Source: Massiliimalia massiliensis (GTDB taxonomy: Bacteria > Bacillota > Clostridia > Oscillospirales > Ruminococcaceae). Taken from it: a stretch of 64,000 nt of DNA. Numbering within the stretch: the stretch's first letter is position 1; each line of letters opens with the position of its first letter. The translations under genes were made by a program, and so were the position numbers. Location: assembly GCF_900155615.1 (NCBI RefSeq), contig NZ_FUHT01000004.1:806001-870000 (forward strand), given 5' to 3'. The notes under the pieces are model-generated. The model had not been told where the DNA came from. It did no database searches and saw nothing but the letters and a program-made list of their open reading frames with translations. Positions 1 to 7,795 of the stretch are shown in pieces.

Positions 1-560
1 AAAACCGGTCCGGACTGGTCTATGGGCCGTTTAACCTTGTTTACGGGCTGGGTGCGCTTGGCATGACCATCTGTTTAAACCGCGTTTCTAAAAGAGGACT
101 CTGGTGGCTGTTTTTGGGCGGATGCATCGTGGGCTCTGCATTTGAGTTTTTATGCAGTTGGGTGCAGGAATCCATGTTCGGTACCGTTTCCTGGGATTAT
201 CGCGCAGAAAGCCTAAATCTAAACGGCCGGATTCATCTATCCCTTTCCCTGATCTGGGGTATTTTAGGCGTGGTATGGATGAAGTGGCTCTGCCCTTCCC
301 TTTGTATACAGCTACAAAGAGTTCCTGATGCCTTGGCAAAGCCGGCCACCTGGATCATGCTGGTATTTATGATTTTCAACATTACAGTTTCCGCAATTGC
401 GGCCGACCGGATGACGGAACGCCATCACGGAATCCCGCCGGAAAACGGCATTGAACAGTGGGTGGATGAAACCTTCCCCGACACGCGGATGGAAAAGATT
501 TTTGCTAATCTCATGTTTGTGGAAGGGGATAAGCGCATTCCTATACAGAATACCGATTAA
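1..560 (+). CDS. Putative ABC-transporter type IV (CmpB-like) membrane protein, 3' part
   Basis: The reading frame is open from the window edge (codons begin at base 3) to the TAA at 558-560, so the 5' end lies outside. The first visible residues contain the signature SGLVYGPFNLVYGLGAL, which I recognise from the PF06541 (ABC_trans_CmpB) family of small integral membrane proteins. At least three hydrophobic segments follow: one around WWLFLGGCIVGSAFEF, one around LSLIWGILGVVWM and one around WIMLVFMIFNITVSAIA. The tail is hydrophilic. The function of the family is not established. The frame ends in a bidirectional terminator shared with the convergent xylulokinase gene. Confidence 0.7.
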   Translation, partial: NRSGLVYGPFNLVYGLGALGMTICLNRVSKRGLWWLFLGGCIVGSAFEFLCSWVQESMFGTVSWDYRAESLNLNGRIHLSLSLIWGILGVVWMKWLCPSLCIQLQRVPDALAKPATWIMLVFMIFNITVSAIAADRMTERHHGIPPENGIEQWVDETFPDTRMEKIFANLMFVEGDKRIPIQNTD

Positions 561-563
561 ATG

Positions 564-605
564 AACACAAAACAGGCAGCGACTGTTCGCTGCCTGTTTT
601 GTGTT
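564..605. terminator. Bidirectional terminator between the CmpB-like gene and xylB
   Basis: Two perfectly complementary 19-base arms (564-582 and 587-605) surround a 4-base loop. A-rich and T-rich flanks give a U-tract in either direction. It lies between the stop codons of the two convergent genes. Confidence 0.85.
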
Positions 606-606
606 C

Positions 607-2136
607 TTATTTATCCAATTTGGAAAGCTCCTTAAAATCGCCAATCAAATCTCGGTACAGCTTCTTATAAAGCTCATAGTATCCCATGTAAGCGTCGTGA
701 TTTTCCTGGATCGGCTGCTGGGTTTTGTTTTTCTGAATCAGCTTGTCGCAGGCTTCTTCCACCGAAGGATAGAGCCCTGCGCCAACGCCGGCCAGGATCG
801 CAACACCCAACGCCGGGCCTTCGTCAGCCTTGATCGTGCTTACCGGAATTCCATACATATCAGCGAGCATCTGCCGCCACAGCGGGCTCCTCCCGCCGCC
901 GCCGCAGGCCATCATATCATCAATATTCACACCCATATCGCGGAACACGTCAACACATTCAAGCTGGGAATAAACGACGCCCTCCAGTACGGCGCGGATC
1001 AAGTTCGCGCGATCATGCATTGCGGAAAGTCCAAAGAATACGCCGCGGCAATCCGGATCCGGATGCGGAGAACGTTCGCCCATCAGGTAGGGCAGGTATA
1101 ACAGGCCGCCCGCGCCCGGTTTTACCTTTTCCGCCATCTGATCCATAATAATATACGGGTCTATCCCCTGCTTTTCAGCTTCTTCGACCTCTTCCTTACA
1201 GCAGGTGTCGCGCAGCCATTTCAAGGACAGCCCGGCTCCCTGTGTGCAGCTCATCACTGTCCATTTACCGGGAACAGAGGCGCACAGAGTGTGTACCCGG
1301 CCTTTTGGGTCAATGGATACTTTATCGGAAACCGCATAAACAACTCCGGAAGTCCCGATAGTGGTAAACGCCTTCCCTTCCTGTACAATCCCGGTTCCGA
1401 CTGCCGCTGCGGCATTGTCGCCGGCGCCGCCGACTACAATCGTGCCTTCGGCAAGTCCAGTCAGTTTCGCCGCCTCGGCATGGACGGTGCCGGTCACATC
1501 CGGAGATTCGTAAATCTTCGCCAGCAAAGCCTTGTCAATATGGAACGCTTTCAGAATTTCATCCGACCAGCAGCGGTTCGGAATATCCATAAGCTGCATT
1601 CCGGCTGCGTCAGAAACCTCGGTAGCGAACTCGCCGGTCAGCATATAGCGGACGTAATCCTTCGGCAGAAGGATATGGGCGCACTTCGCATAGAGTTCCG
1701 GCTCATTATTCTGCACCCACAGGATTTTAGCGGCAGTAAAGCCGGTCAGTGCCGGATTTGCAGTAATTTCAATCAGCCGTTTTTCACCAACCACCCGGTT
1801 CATCTGTTCTACCTCTTTCGAGGTTCTCTGGTCGCACCAAATGATCGATTTTCTCAGTACATTCCCGTCCTTATCAAGCATGACAAGGCCGTGCATCTGG
1901 CCGGAAATTCCCAGTCCGGCAATATCCTTTGAATCGACGCCGCTTTCTGTGATGACATACTTGATCCCATCTTTAGAGGCATTCCACCAATCCAGCGGGT
2001 CTTGTTCCGCCCAACCGTTCTGGGGCTGGTAAAGCGGGTATTCAATCGTTTTCGAGCAGACGGCTGTTCCATTTTCATCAAACAGCACTGTTTTTGTACC
2101 GGAAGTGCCCAGGTCGATTCCGAGCAAATATTTCAT
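607..2136 (-). CDS. xylB: Xylulokinase (FGGY family)
   Basis: The 509-residue product phosphorylates D-xylulose to xylulose 5-phosphate, which feeds the pentose phosphate pathway. It has the N-terminal phosphate-binding motif DLGTSGTK (residues 8-15), the xylulokinase-type SGQMHG at about 78-83, and the catalytic-base region GGAGDN near 236-241. Length fits the family. The start at 2136 was preferred over an upstream in-frame codon at 2166 because an AAGAGGG ribosome site precedes it and the protein then begins MKYLLGIDLG. A strong promoter and an inverted repeat precede the gene, and a ROK-family repressor gene lies just upstream on the same strand, so xylose-type induction is likely. No xylose isomerase or transporter is visible, so the true substrate could be another pentulose. 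Confidence 0.92.
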   Translation of the reverse strand: MKYLLGIDLGTSGTKTVLFDENGTAVCSKTIEYPLYQPQNGWAEQDPLDWWNASKDGIKYVITESGVDSKDIAGLGISGQMHGLVMLDKDGNVLRKSIIWCDQRTSKEVEQMNRVVGEKRLIEITANPALTGFTAAKILWVQNNEPELYAKCAHILLPKDYVRYMLTGEFATEVSDAAGMQLMDIPNRCWSDEILKAFHIDKALLAKIYESPDVTGTVHAEAAKLTGLAEGTIVVGGAGDNAAAAVGTGIVQEGKAFTTIGTSGVVYAVSDKVSIDPKGRVHTLCASVPGKWTVMSCTQGAGLSLKWLRDTCCKEEVEEAEKQGIDPYIIMDQMAEKVKPGAGGLLYLPYLMGERSPHPDPDCRGVFFGLSAMHDRANLIRAVLEGVVYSQLECVDVFRDMGVNIDDMMACGGGGRSPLWRQMLADMYGIPVSTIKADEGPALGVAILAGVGAGLYPSVEEACDKLIQKNKTQQPIQENHDAYMGYYELYKKLYRDLIGDFKELSKLDK

Positions 2137-2175
2137 TCTGATTCCCTCTTTCTTATTTTTTATCATATTTTGCTT

Positions 2176-2208
2176 CTTATAATACTTTTACAAAATATCT
2201 TTTATAAG
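2176..2208. promoter_or_regulatory. Candidate ROK-repressor operator over the xylB start point
   Basis: An A/T-rich inverted repeat with arms CTTATAA (2176-2182) and TTATAAG (2202-2208) overlaps the predicted transcription start of xylB. ROK repressors commonly bind A/T-rich inverted repeats, and a ROK gene is adjacent. The assignment is inference. Confidence 0.45.
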
Positions 2209-2209
2209 T

Positions 2210-2238
2210 ATGATACAACCAACCATTCCTCTTGTCAA
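2210..2238 (-). promoter_or_regulatory. Promoter of xylB
   Basis: Reading the minus strand, TTGACA (2238-2233) and TATCAT (2215-2210) are separated by 17 bases. The -35 box is perfect and the -10 box is 5/6. Predicted transcription starts near 2203. Confidence 0.75.
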
Positions 2239-2290
2239 CCGTCTCTCGGAGATTCAGAAGGTATGACAAAAAGGCTGGCCGTTTTTTGTA

Positions 2291-3418
2291 TCAGATTGCT
2301 TTGATAAACCGGTCGATATACTGGAGCGCCGCACCAACTGCAGTCGCTTCCAAACGGTAGTTGCAGGCGCTGAGATAGCTCCCGTCCCGTTCAAACGGAT
2401 TCTTTTCTGCTACCGCCTCGGCAACCTCATCCAGAAATTCCTCAATATAAGAGCCGACATATCCGCCTATCACCACCCGGCAGTCGAAAACCATCCGCAG
2501 GTTGTTCACCATAAGCGCGAGAGCTGCAACATAATCCTTCCAAATTTCTCCGCAAGCCGGGTCACCCTGCTTTAGCTGATCGAAGAATCCGGCTACACTG
2601 CCGTCCGCACATTCCGCAAGACGCTGGGCAGAGAGATATGCATCCGCGCAGCCATGCTGCCCACAATAACATCTTCTGCCGTCCGGCACAATAGTCATAT
2701 GCCCAAATTCAGCGCTGCGCCGATTCTCTCCGCCATATACCCGGCTGTCCAGCAGGATCGCCCCGCCCACTGTAAAGTTCAAAGACAGATAGGCGATATT
2801 CCCGATATCGCTGTGATCCCAGGTTTCGGCAAAGCCGGCCGCGTTCGCATCATTAAAGAGCGTGCAGGGATACGGGAGATAAGCGGAAAAATCAGACAGC
2901 TTGCAATCCGTCTCTCCCAGTGCCGGGGAATAATTCATCTCCTGATGATTATTGGAAACAATCGCCGGTACCGCAATCCCTACTCCGGTTACAGAGGTTG
3001 TACTGACACGCGATTCCTGTAAAATACTCTCAACCAGCTCGCTGATCTGCTTAAAATATTCCTCTGTTTTGGAGAACGCACACCGGATTCTGCGGTGGCA
3101 GAGGACATTCCCCTTTAAGTCTACCACTACGGCGCCGATATGGTTTTTGGTAATATCCAGCCCTACAGCCGTTTTAACCGAAAAGTCACAGGAATAAGCC
3201 GCCGCTTTCCGCCCGCCTGTTGATTCCAGCATCCCCGCTTCCGTTACAAGGCTTTGATCCATCAGGTCTTTGAGATTTTGGGTCACTGTGGGCAGGCTCA
3301 TCCGCAGCGCATGGGCAATTTCCTGTTTTGACACCTGTTTTTTCTGATGGATATACCGGTATATCCGGTTTCTGTTTGCTTTGCGCACCTCCAGATTATT
3401 GACTGTAACCTGCTGCAT
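2291..3418 (-). CDS. ROK family transcriptional regulator, probable xylose/pentose repressor
   Basis: The 375-residue protein starts with a winged helix-turn-helix (about residues 8-70, including MSLPTVTQNLKDL) and continues into a ROK sugar-kinase-like domain. The zinc motif CYCGQHGC and the segment EFGHMTI are visible. Such proteins usually repress sugar genes and respond to the sugar or its phosphate. I chose the ATG at 3418 because AAGGGG lies 9 bases upstream; an ATG three codons earlier abuts that site. The start follows the LysR stop by one base (TGA-A-ATG), so the two regulators are probably translationally coupled. Its position upstream of xylB suggests it controls that gene. Confidence 0.85.
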   Translation of the reverse strand: MQQVTVNNLEVRKANRNRIYRYIHQKKQVSKQEIAHALRMSLPTVTQNLKDLMDQSLVTEAGMLESTGGRKAAAYSCDFSVKTAVGLDITKNHIGAVVVDLKGNVLCHRRIRCAFSKTEEYFKQISELVESILQESRVSTTSVTGVGIAVPAIVSNNHQEMNYSPALGETDCKLSDFSAYLPYPCTLFNDANAAGFAETWDHSDIGNIAYLSLNFTVGGAILLDSRVYGGENRRSAEFGHMTIVPDGRRCYCGQHGCADAYLSAQRLAECADGSVAGFFDQLKQGDPACGEIWKDYVAALALMVNNLRMVFDCRVVIGGYVGSYIEEFLDEVAEAVAEKNPFERDGSYLSACNYRLEATAVGAALQYIDRFIKAI

Positions 3419-3419
3419 T

Positions 3420-4340
3420 TCAGACATCCCCTTTTCTGTTACAGGTGTTTGGGGCGTCGTCCCCATCCCGATACTGTTCTGCAAAACCCATAAAGGTCTG
3501 CATCTCTTCTGTAAGCTGTTTCTGCTTATGGTAGGCCAGGCGGAACTCCCGCCTCCAGGAGCAGCCCTCCACCATGACGGCGCAGAGCTTCCCGTTTGCA
3601 AGCTCTTCCGATACCAACCGTCTGGAAAGGACGGAAATACCCAGATTTTGGATCACAGCCTGGGTGATGCTTCCAAGATTGCTGCATTCCCATCCGACTT
3701 TGACAGGATAACCTTCCGCGCGCATCCTGTTTTCAAAAAGCTCCCTTGTCCCGCTCCCCTCTTCCCGAAGGACAAAGCGTTCTTTTCCCAGCTCAGCTAA
3801 GGAGACGGATCTTCTTTCTGCAAAAGGATGCTCCCTGCCGCAGACCAGCACCATAACGTCGTCGATAATCGGCCAGGTCAGGATTTCACTGCTTTTGATC
3901 TTTCCCTCTATCAGCGCAATGTCCAGTCCGTTCTGCAAAAGCTGTTCCTCAATGACCCGGGTATTGTCCACCCGGACAAACAGGTCGATTTCCGGATATG
4001 CCTGTTCCATCATCCTCGCCAGCCCGCCCATGATACAGGTGCCCACTGTGACGCTGGCGCCGATACGCAGATGCGGCAAAGCCGCCTCCTCCAGCATCAT
4101 CTGATCCAGCCTGTCCGCCGAAGCCACAATGTGACGCGCATACTCAAGAAGCCGTTTTCCCGCTCCGGTGATCAAAAGCTGTTTTGGAAAACGTTCAAAC
4201 AGTCTGACTCCATAATGCTTTTCCAGCTCGGAGATGATCTGGCTGACCGTTGGCTGGGAAAGAAACAGCTTTCCAGCGGCCGCGCTCATATTTCTTTCTT
4301 CCGCAACGGCGATAAATACCTTCAGATGGCGAATGGTCAT
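3420..4340 (-). CDS. LysR family transcriptional regulator
   Basis: The 306-residue protein has the typical N-terminal winged helix-turn-helix (residues 1-60, with AAGKLFLSQPTVSQIISELE) followed by a LysR substrate-binding domain. It is transcribed divergently from the siroheme reductase-like gene at 4510. A perfect inverted repeat in the gap is placed as expected for an activator site, so it probably controls that reductase in response to a sulfur or nitrogen signal. It is coupled to the downstream ROK gene. The exact ligand cannot be told from sequence. Confidence 0.88.
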   Translation of the reverse strand: MTIRHLKVFIAVAEERNMSAAAGKLFLSQPTVSQIISELEKHYGVRLFERFPKQLLITGAGKRLLEYARHIVASADRLDQMMLEEAALPHLRIGASVTVGTCIMGGLARMMEQAYPEIDLFVRVDNTRVIEEQLLQNGLDIALIEGKIKSSEILTWPIIDDVMVLVCGREHPFAERRSVSLAELGKERFVLREEGSGTRELFENRMRAEGYPVKVGWECSNLGSITQAVIQNLGISVLSRRLVSEELANGKLCAVMVEGCSWRREFRLAYHKQKQLTEEMQTFMGFAEQYRDGDDAPNTCNRKGDV

Positions 4341-4373
4341 CTGTCTGCCTCCCTGTTACAAGCCTGTTAATCG

Positions 4374-4394
4374 GGTATTGGTTTTTTCAATACC
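4374..4394. promoter_or_regulatory. Candidate LysR binding site, inverted repeat GGTATTG-N7-CAATACC
   Basis: Perfect 7-base arms (4374-4380 and 4388-4394) contain a T-N11-A core. The centre (4384) lies about 65 bases before the predicted start point of the divergent reductase gene, the classic recognition-site distance for LysR activators. The site is also upstream of lysR itself, which would allow autoregulation. Confidence 0.6.
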
Positions 4395-4433
4395 AGTAAT
4401 TTAATAATACTATTTTATTCTTCTGGATTCAAG

Positions 4434-4442
4434 TGGTATAAT
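4434..4442 (+). promoter_or_regulatory. Extended -10 promoter of the siroheme reductase-like gene
   Basis: TGGTATAAT is an extended -10 element with a perfect TATAAT at 4437-4442. The -35 region (around TTTATT, 4414-4419) is poor, which suits a promoter that needs an activator. Confidence 0.6.
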
Positions 4443-4509
4443 GTCATTGTTTGAGAAAAAATAAACATTGTCAATGAAAATCTAAATTGGATATCGGAGG
4501 ACATTATTT

Positions 4510-5430
4510 ATGGCATGTACTTTAAACCAGGACGAAATCAAATCAGTCAAAGGCTTGGGCTTTCTGAACAATAAAGGCACCAACCGGTTCAACGGGCGGA
4601 TTATCACTACCAACGGAAAGATCACGGCAGAACAAACTGCCTGTATTGCCCAAGCGGCAGAAAAATACGGCAACGGAGAAGTGGCTTTTACCGCCCGAAT
4701 GACAGTAGAGGTACCCGGAATTGAGTATAAGGATATTCCTGCTTTCCGCGAATTTATCGCGCAGTCCGGCCTGGAAACCGGAGGAACCGGCGCAAAAGTC
4801 CGCCCAGTTGTTTCCTGCAAAGGTACTACCTGTCAATATGGCCTGCATGATACCTTCGGATTATGTGAGGAAATTCATCACCGCTTTTATGAGGGCTACC
4901 ACGACGTCGTTCTTCCCCACAAATTTAAAATTGCGGTCGGCGGATGTCCGAACAACTGTGTCAAGCCTGATTTAAACGATCTCGGAATTATTGGTCAGCG
5001 GGTTCCAAGCATCGATAAGGAAGCCTGCAGAGGCTGCAAAAAATGCCAGATTGAAGCAGTCTGTCCGATGAATGCGGCAAAGGTTCAGAATGGTATACTG
5101 GAGATTGATCAGGAGCTTTGCAACAACTGCGGGCGCTGCAGTGATAAATGTTATTTTGGATGCAATAAAAATGCAAAAAGCGGATATAAAATTTATATCG
5201 GCGGACGCTGGGGCAAAAAAACCGCTGTCGGAAAAACGCTCAGCAAAATTTTCACCTCCAAGGAAGAAGCCCTGTCAATCATTGAAAAAGCAATCCTTCT
5301 TTTTAAGGAACAGGGGAAAAACGGAGAACGTTTTTCTGATACCATTGCCCGGCTGGGATTTGAGCAGGTGGAAAAAGAGCTATATTCCGACGATATTTTA
5401 AAGAGAAAAGAAGAAATCCTCCATGGATAA
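4510..5430 (+). CDS. Siroheme/[4Fe-4S] sulfite or nitrite reductase-like protein with inserted ferredoxin domain
   Basis: The 306-residue protein belongs to the small nitrite/sulfite reductase group. A ferrodoxin-like half domain (residues about 1-90) is followed by siroheme-cluster cysteines C103/C108 (SCKGTTCQYG) and C146/C150 (GGCPNNC). A bacterial 2x[4Fe-4S] ferredoxin module follows at about 170-220 (CRGCKKC, CNNCGRC). This implies six-electron reduction of sulfite or nitrite in the cytoplasm, fed by ferredoxin-type clusters. The spacing of the first cysteine pair is X4 rather than the X5 seen in classical sulfite reductases. The next operon makes the siroheme precursor and a divergent LysR regulator sits upstream, so assimilation is likely, though physiological substrate is uncertain. 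The ribosome site is TCGGAGGAC, 8-10 bases before the ATG. Confidence 0.82.
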   Translation: MACTLNQDEIKSVKGLGFLNNKGTNRFNGRIITTNGKITAEQTACIAQAAEKYGNGEVAFTARMTVEVPGIEYKDIPAFREFIAQSGLETGGTGAKVRPVVSCKGTTCQYGLHDTFGLCEEIHHRFYEGYHDVVLPHKFKIAVGGCPNNCVKPDLNDLGIIGQRVPSIDKEACRGCKKCQIEAVCPMNAAKVQNGILEIDQELCNNCGRCSDKCYFGCNKNAKSGYKIYIGGRWGKKTAVGKTLSKIFTSKEEALSIIEKAILLFKEQGKNGERFSDTIARLGFEQVEKELYSDDILKRKEEILHG

Positions 5431-5440
5431 GGATAGGAGG

Positions 5441-5470
5441 AAAAACCCGAATGAAAAAATTCGGGTTTTT
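5441..5470 (+). terminator. Rho-independent terminator after the siroheme reductase-like gene
   Basis: Twelve-base arms AAAAACCCGAAT (5441-5452) and ATTCGGGTTTTT (5459-5470) form a hairpin ending in a T-tract. It separates the reductase gene from the hem operon. Confidence 0.85.
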
Positions 5471-5485
5471 CTTTTCTTAGATTAC

Positions 5486-5514
5486 TTAACGCACTCAGAA
5501 AAATGTGATATACT
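5486..5514 (+). promoter_or_regulatory. Promoter of the hem operon
   Basis: TTAACG (5486-5491), a 17-base spacer and TATACT (5509-5514) lie between the upstream terminator and hemA. A leader of about 100 bases follows before the ATG at 5618. Confidence 0.6.
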
Positions 5515-5617
5515 AGAACAGGCAAAGCCAATCCCCGGGATGTACAAAACCGAAGCTTGGCGATACAAGAATCATTTGATTCTCCTTTTATATTTTACTG
5601 GAAAAGGCGGCATTTCA

Positions 5618-6853
5618 ATGAATATCACAATGGCTGGGATCGATTTTCACAGGGCGGATATTGCGGTTCGGGAACGATTTTCGATGACTGCTACGACTCT
5701 GCGGGCCTGTCTGCGTTCTATCCGGAAACAACATCCGGAGCTGGAATGCGTCCTGATCACTACCTGCAACCGGACAGAATTATGGACCAGCTCTCTGCCC
5801 GGCTCCCCACAGGCTGATCTGGTCTTACTGCTCTGTGAGGCCTGCCGGCAGCCCGTGGAAGAATTTTCAGCCTATTTTTCTATTCGGAAAGGAAAGGAAG
5901 CCGTCCAATATCTCTGCGAATTATCCAGCGGGCTTCATTCACAGATATTCGGGGATGACCAGATCATTTCCCAGGTAAAATCAGCGCTGAAAACCGCCCG
6001 GGAGGAACATGCGGTCGGAGCTGTTCTGGAGGTGCTGTTCCGAACGGCAATTACCGGAGCAAAAAAAGTAAAATCTTCTATTCTCTGTTCCGGAATCGAC
6101 CGTTCTGTTTCTTCCGCTATGATCCGTCTTCTCCGTGAAAAAGAAATTCCCATTGCCGGGCAAAGCTGCCTGGTGATCGGAAACGGCGAGATTGGGCGTC
6201 TGGCCGCGCAGGAATTGGAAAAGGCTGGCGGAAAGGTCACGATGACACTTCGCCAATATAAGCATAAGGAAGTTGTTATCCCGGCAGGATGCAGCGTAGT
6301 ATCCTATGATAAGCGGTATGAACAGGCGTCCGGGGCTTCCATCATTGTCAGCGCTACGCTGAGTCCCCATTTCACATTGCAGCCCGAACTATTGTCGGCT
6401 AAGCTTTCCGGGCCCGTCACCCTAATTGATTTGGCGATTCCTCGGGATATTGAGCCTGGATGCGCCTCACTCCCAGACGTTACCCTATTTGATATGGACT
6501 GCTTTTCCGAATATACCGGACAGGCAGAAGCAGAACAGCTCAGATCGGCTCGGGAGATTTTAAAAGAATATGAAACCGAGTTTGAAAACTGGTACTTCTT
6601 TCGGGAATATATTCCTACTGTGAAAGAGATTGGGCATATTCTTGGAAAAGAGATTGCAGCACGTCTTGAAAAGGAGCTGAACCGTTCTTCCCTGACGCGC
6701 GAGGAGTCCGACGAGCTTCGAAAAAAAATCCGCACAGCCTCCGGCAAGGTGGTCAGCAATCTTTTATACGGTACGCGTGATGTGCTTGACCGGGAAAGCC
6801 TCAAGCGAATTTTCCCGGCTCTTGAAGCATCTGCCCGACGGCTAAAAAAATAA
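5618..6853 (+). CDS. hemA: Glutamyl-tRNA reductase
   Basis: This 411-residue enzyme reduces glutamyl-tRNA to glutamate-1-semialdehyde with NADPH, the first step of the C5 tetrapyrrole pathway. The catalytic cysteine is C50 in ITTCNRTE. A Rossmann domain follows (LVIGNGEIGRLAAQELEKAG), then a helical dimerisation domain at the C-terminus. The frame is open back to 5423, but those codons cover the terminator and promoter. The ATG at 5618, with AGGCGG upstream, gives the normal family N-terminus. The nucleotide-binding half is divergent from proteobacterial HemA. It is the first gene of a five-gene operon. No precorrin-2 dehydrogenase domain is fused to it. Confidence 0.92.
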   Translation: MNITMAGIDFHRADIAVRERFSMTATTLRACLRSIRKQHPELECVLITTCNRTELWTSSLPGSPQADLVLLLCEACRQPVEEFSAYFSIRKGKEAVQYLCELSSGLHSQIFGDDQIISQVKSALKTAREEHAVGAVLEVLFRTAITGAKKVKSSILCSGIDRSVSSAMIRLLREKEIPIAGQSCLVIGNGEIGRLAAQELEKAGGKVTMTLRQYKHKEVVIPAGCSVVSYDKRYEQASGASIIVSATLSPHFTLQPELLSAKLSGPVTLIDLAIPRDIEPGCASLPDVTLFDMDCFSEYTGQAEAEQLRSAREILKEYETEFENWYFFREYIPTVKEIGHILGKEIAARLEKELNRSSLTREESDELRKKIRTASGKVVSNLLYGTRDVLDRESLKRIFPALEASARRLKK

Positions 6854-6881
6854 TTTCCATCATATAGTTTTGTAAGAAAGG

Positions 6882-6897
6882 AACCCTGTTCAGGGTT
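6882..6897 (+). promoter_or_regulatory. Perfect hairpin between ribosome binding site and hemC start
   Basis: AACCCTG (6882-6888) and CAGGGTT (6891-6897) are perfect complements with only TT between them, so the real loop is probably GTTC. The hairpin directly follows AAGAAAGG (6874-6881). If folded out, it leaves 10 bases between that ribosome site and the ATG at 6908. Confidence 0.55.
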
Positions 6898-6907
6898 GGT
6901 GATCGAT

Positions 6908-7795
6908 ATGAAGATGCGCCGGACGATTCGGGTAGGAAGCCGGGAAAGCAAATTGGCAGTAGAACAGACCATGCTGCTAGTCAATCAAATCAAAGCTTGC
7001 CATCCGGAGCTCACCGTTGAGCTGATTACTATGAAAACCACCGGCGACCGGATTTTAGACCGCCGGCTGGATCAGGCAGGCGGAAAAGGACTGTTTGTGA
7101 AGGAGCTTGACCAGGCGCTGGCAGACGGGAAAATCGATCTATCCGTTCACAGCCTGAAGGATATGCCGATGGAGGAAAACCGCGAGCTTCCGATTGTCGC
7201 CTATTCCACCAGAGGCGACCCCAGGGACGCGTTAGTCCTGCCGCAGAATAGCGGCGGCTTTTACACGGATCGGATCGGAACCTCCAGCCTGCGCAGGAGT
7301 CTGCAGCTTTCTTCCCTCTTTCCGGAAGCTGAAACCAAGCTGGTGCGCGGTAATGTCCTCACCCGCCTGCAAAAGCTGGACGCAGGCGAATATACCGCTC
7401 TGATCCTTGCTGCGAGCGGATTGTCCCGGCTGGGTCTATCCGGGCGTATCAGCCGTTATTTTTCCACTGACGAGATAATTCCTGCCGCAGGACAGGGAAT
7501 TTTGGCTGTCCAGGGACGAAAGGGAGAGGATTATGTCTTTTTGGACTGTATCCGCAGTGAGCTCTCAAAGGCGGCTGCATTGGCAGAACGGGGCTTTGTT
7601 TCCTTTCTGGAGGGAGGGTGCTCCTCCCCTGTCGCGGCCTATGCAGAGGTATCCGGTCAGGAAATCAGGTTATCCGGGCTTTATTTTGAGGAAGAATCTG
7701 CGCAGTATACCACCGGAAGAATAACCGGTGATGTAGAGAATGCCCGGAAACTGGGCGAAGAATTGGCAGAACGATTAAGACGGGAGGGTGTTTGA
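6908..7795 (+). CDS. hemC: Hydroxymethylbilane synthase (porphobilinogen deaminase)
   Basis: The enzyme polymerises four porphobilinogen molecules into hydroxymethylbilane. The dipyrromethane-cofactor cysteine is C238 in FLEGGCSSPVAAYAE, and the substrate-binding stretch DLSVHSLKDMP is near residue 77. At 295 residues it is of usual length. In-frame TTG (6896) and GTG (6899) codons lie upstream; I prefer ATG 6908 because the protein then begins MKMRRTIRVGSRES and because of the hairpin described separately. The stop overlaps the next start (TGATG), so translation is coupled to cobA/hemD. Confidence 0.92.
   Translation: MKMRRTIRVGSRESKLAVEQTMLLVNQIKACHPELTVELITMKTTGDRILDRRLDQAGGKGLFVKELDQALADGKIDLSVHSLKDMPMEENRELPIVAYSTRGDPRDALVLPQNSGGFYTDRIGTSSLRRSLQLSSLFPEAETKLVRGNVLTRLQKLDAGEYTALILAASGLSRLGLSGRISRYFSTDEIIPAAGQGILAVQGRKGEDYVFLDCIRSELSKAAALAERGFVSFLEGGCSSPVAAYAEVSGQEIRLSGLYFEEESAQYTTGRITGDVENARKLGEELAERLRREGV

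Noticed and set aside
5423-5617. N-terminal extension of hemA
   Set aside because: The open codons cover the upstream terminator and the hem promoter, and HemA proteins begin as at 5618 with the catalytic cysteine at residue 50.
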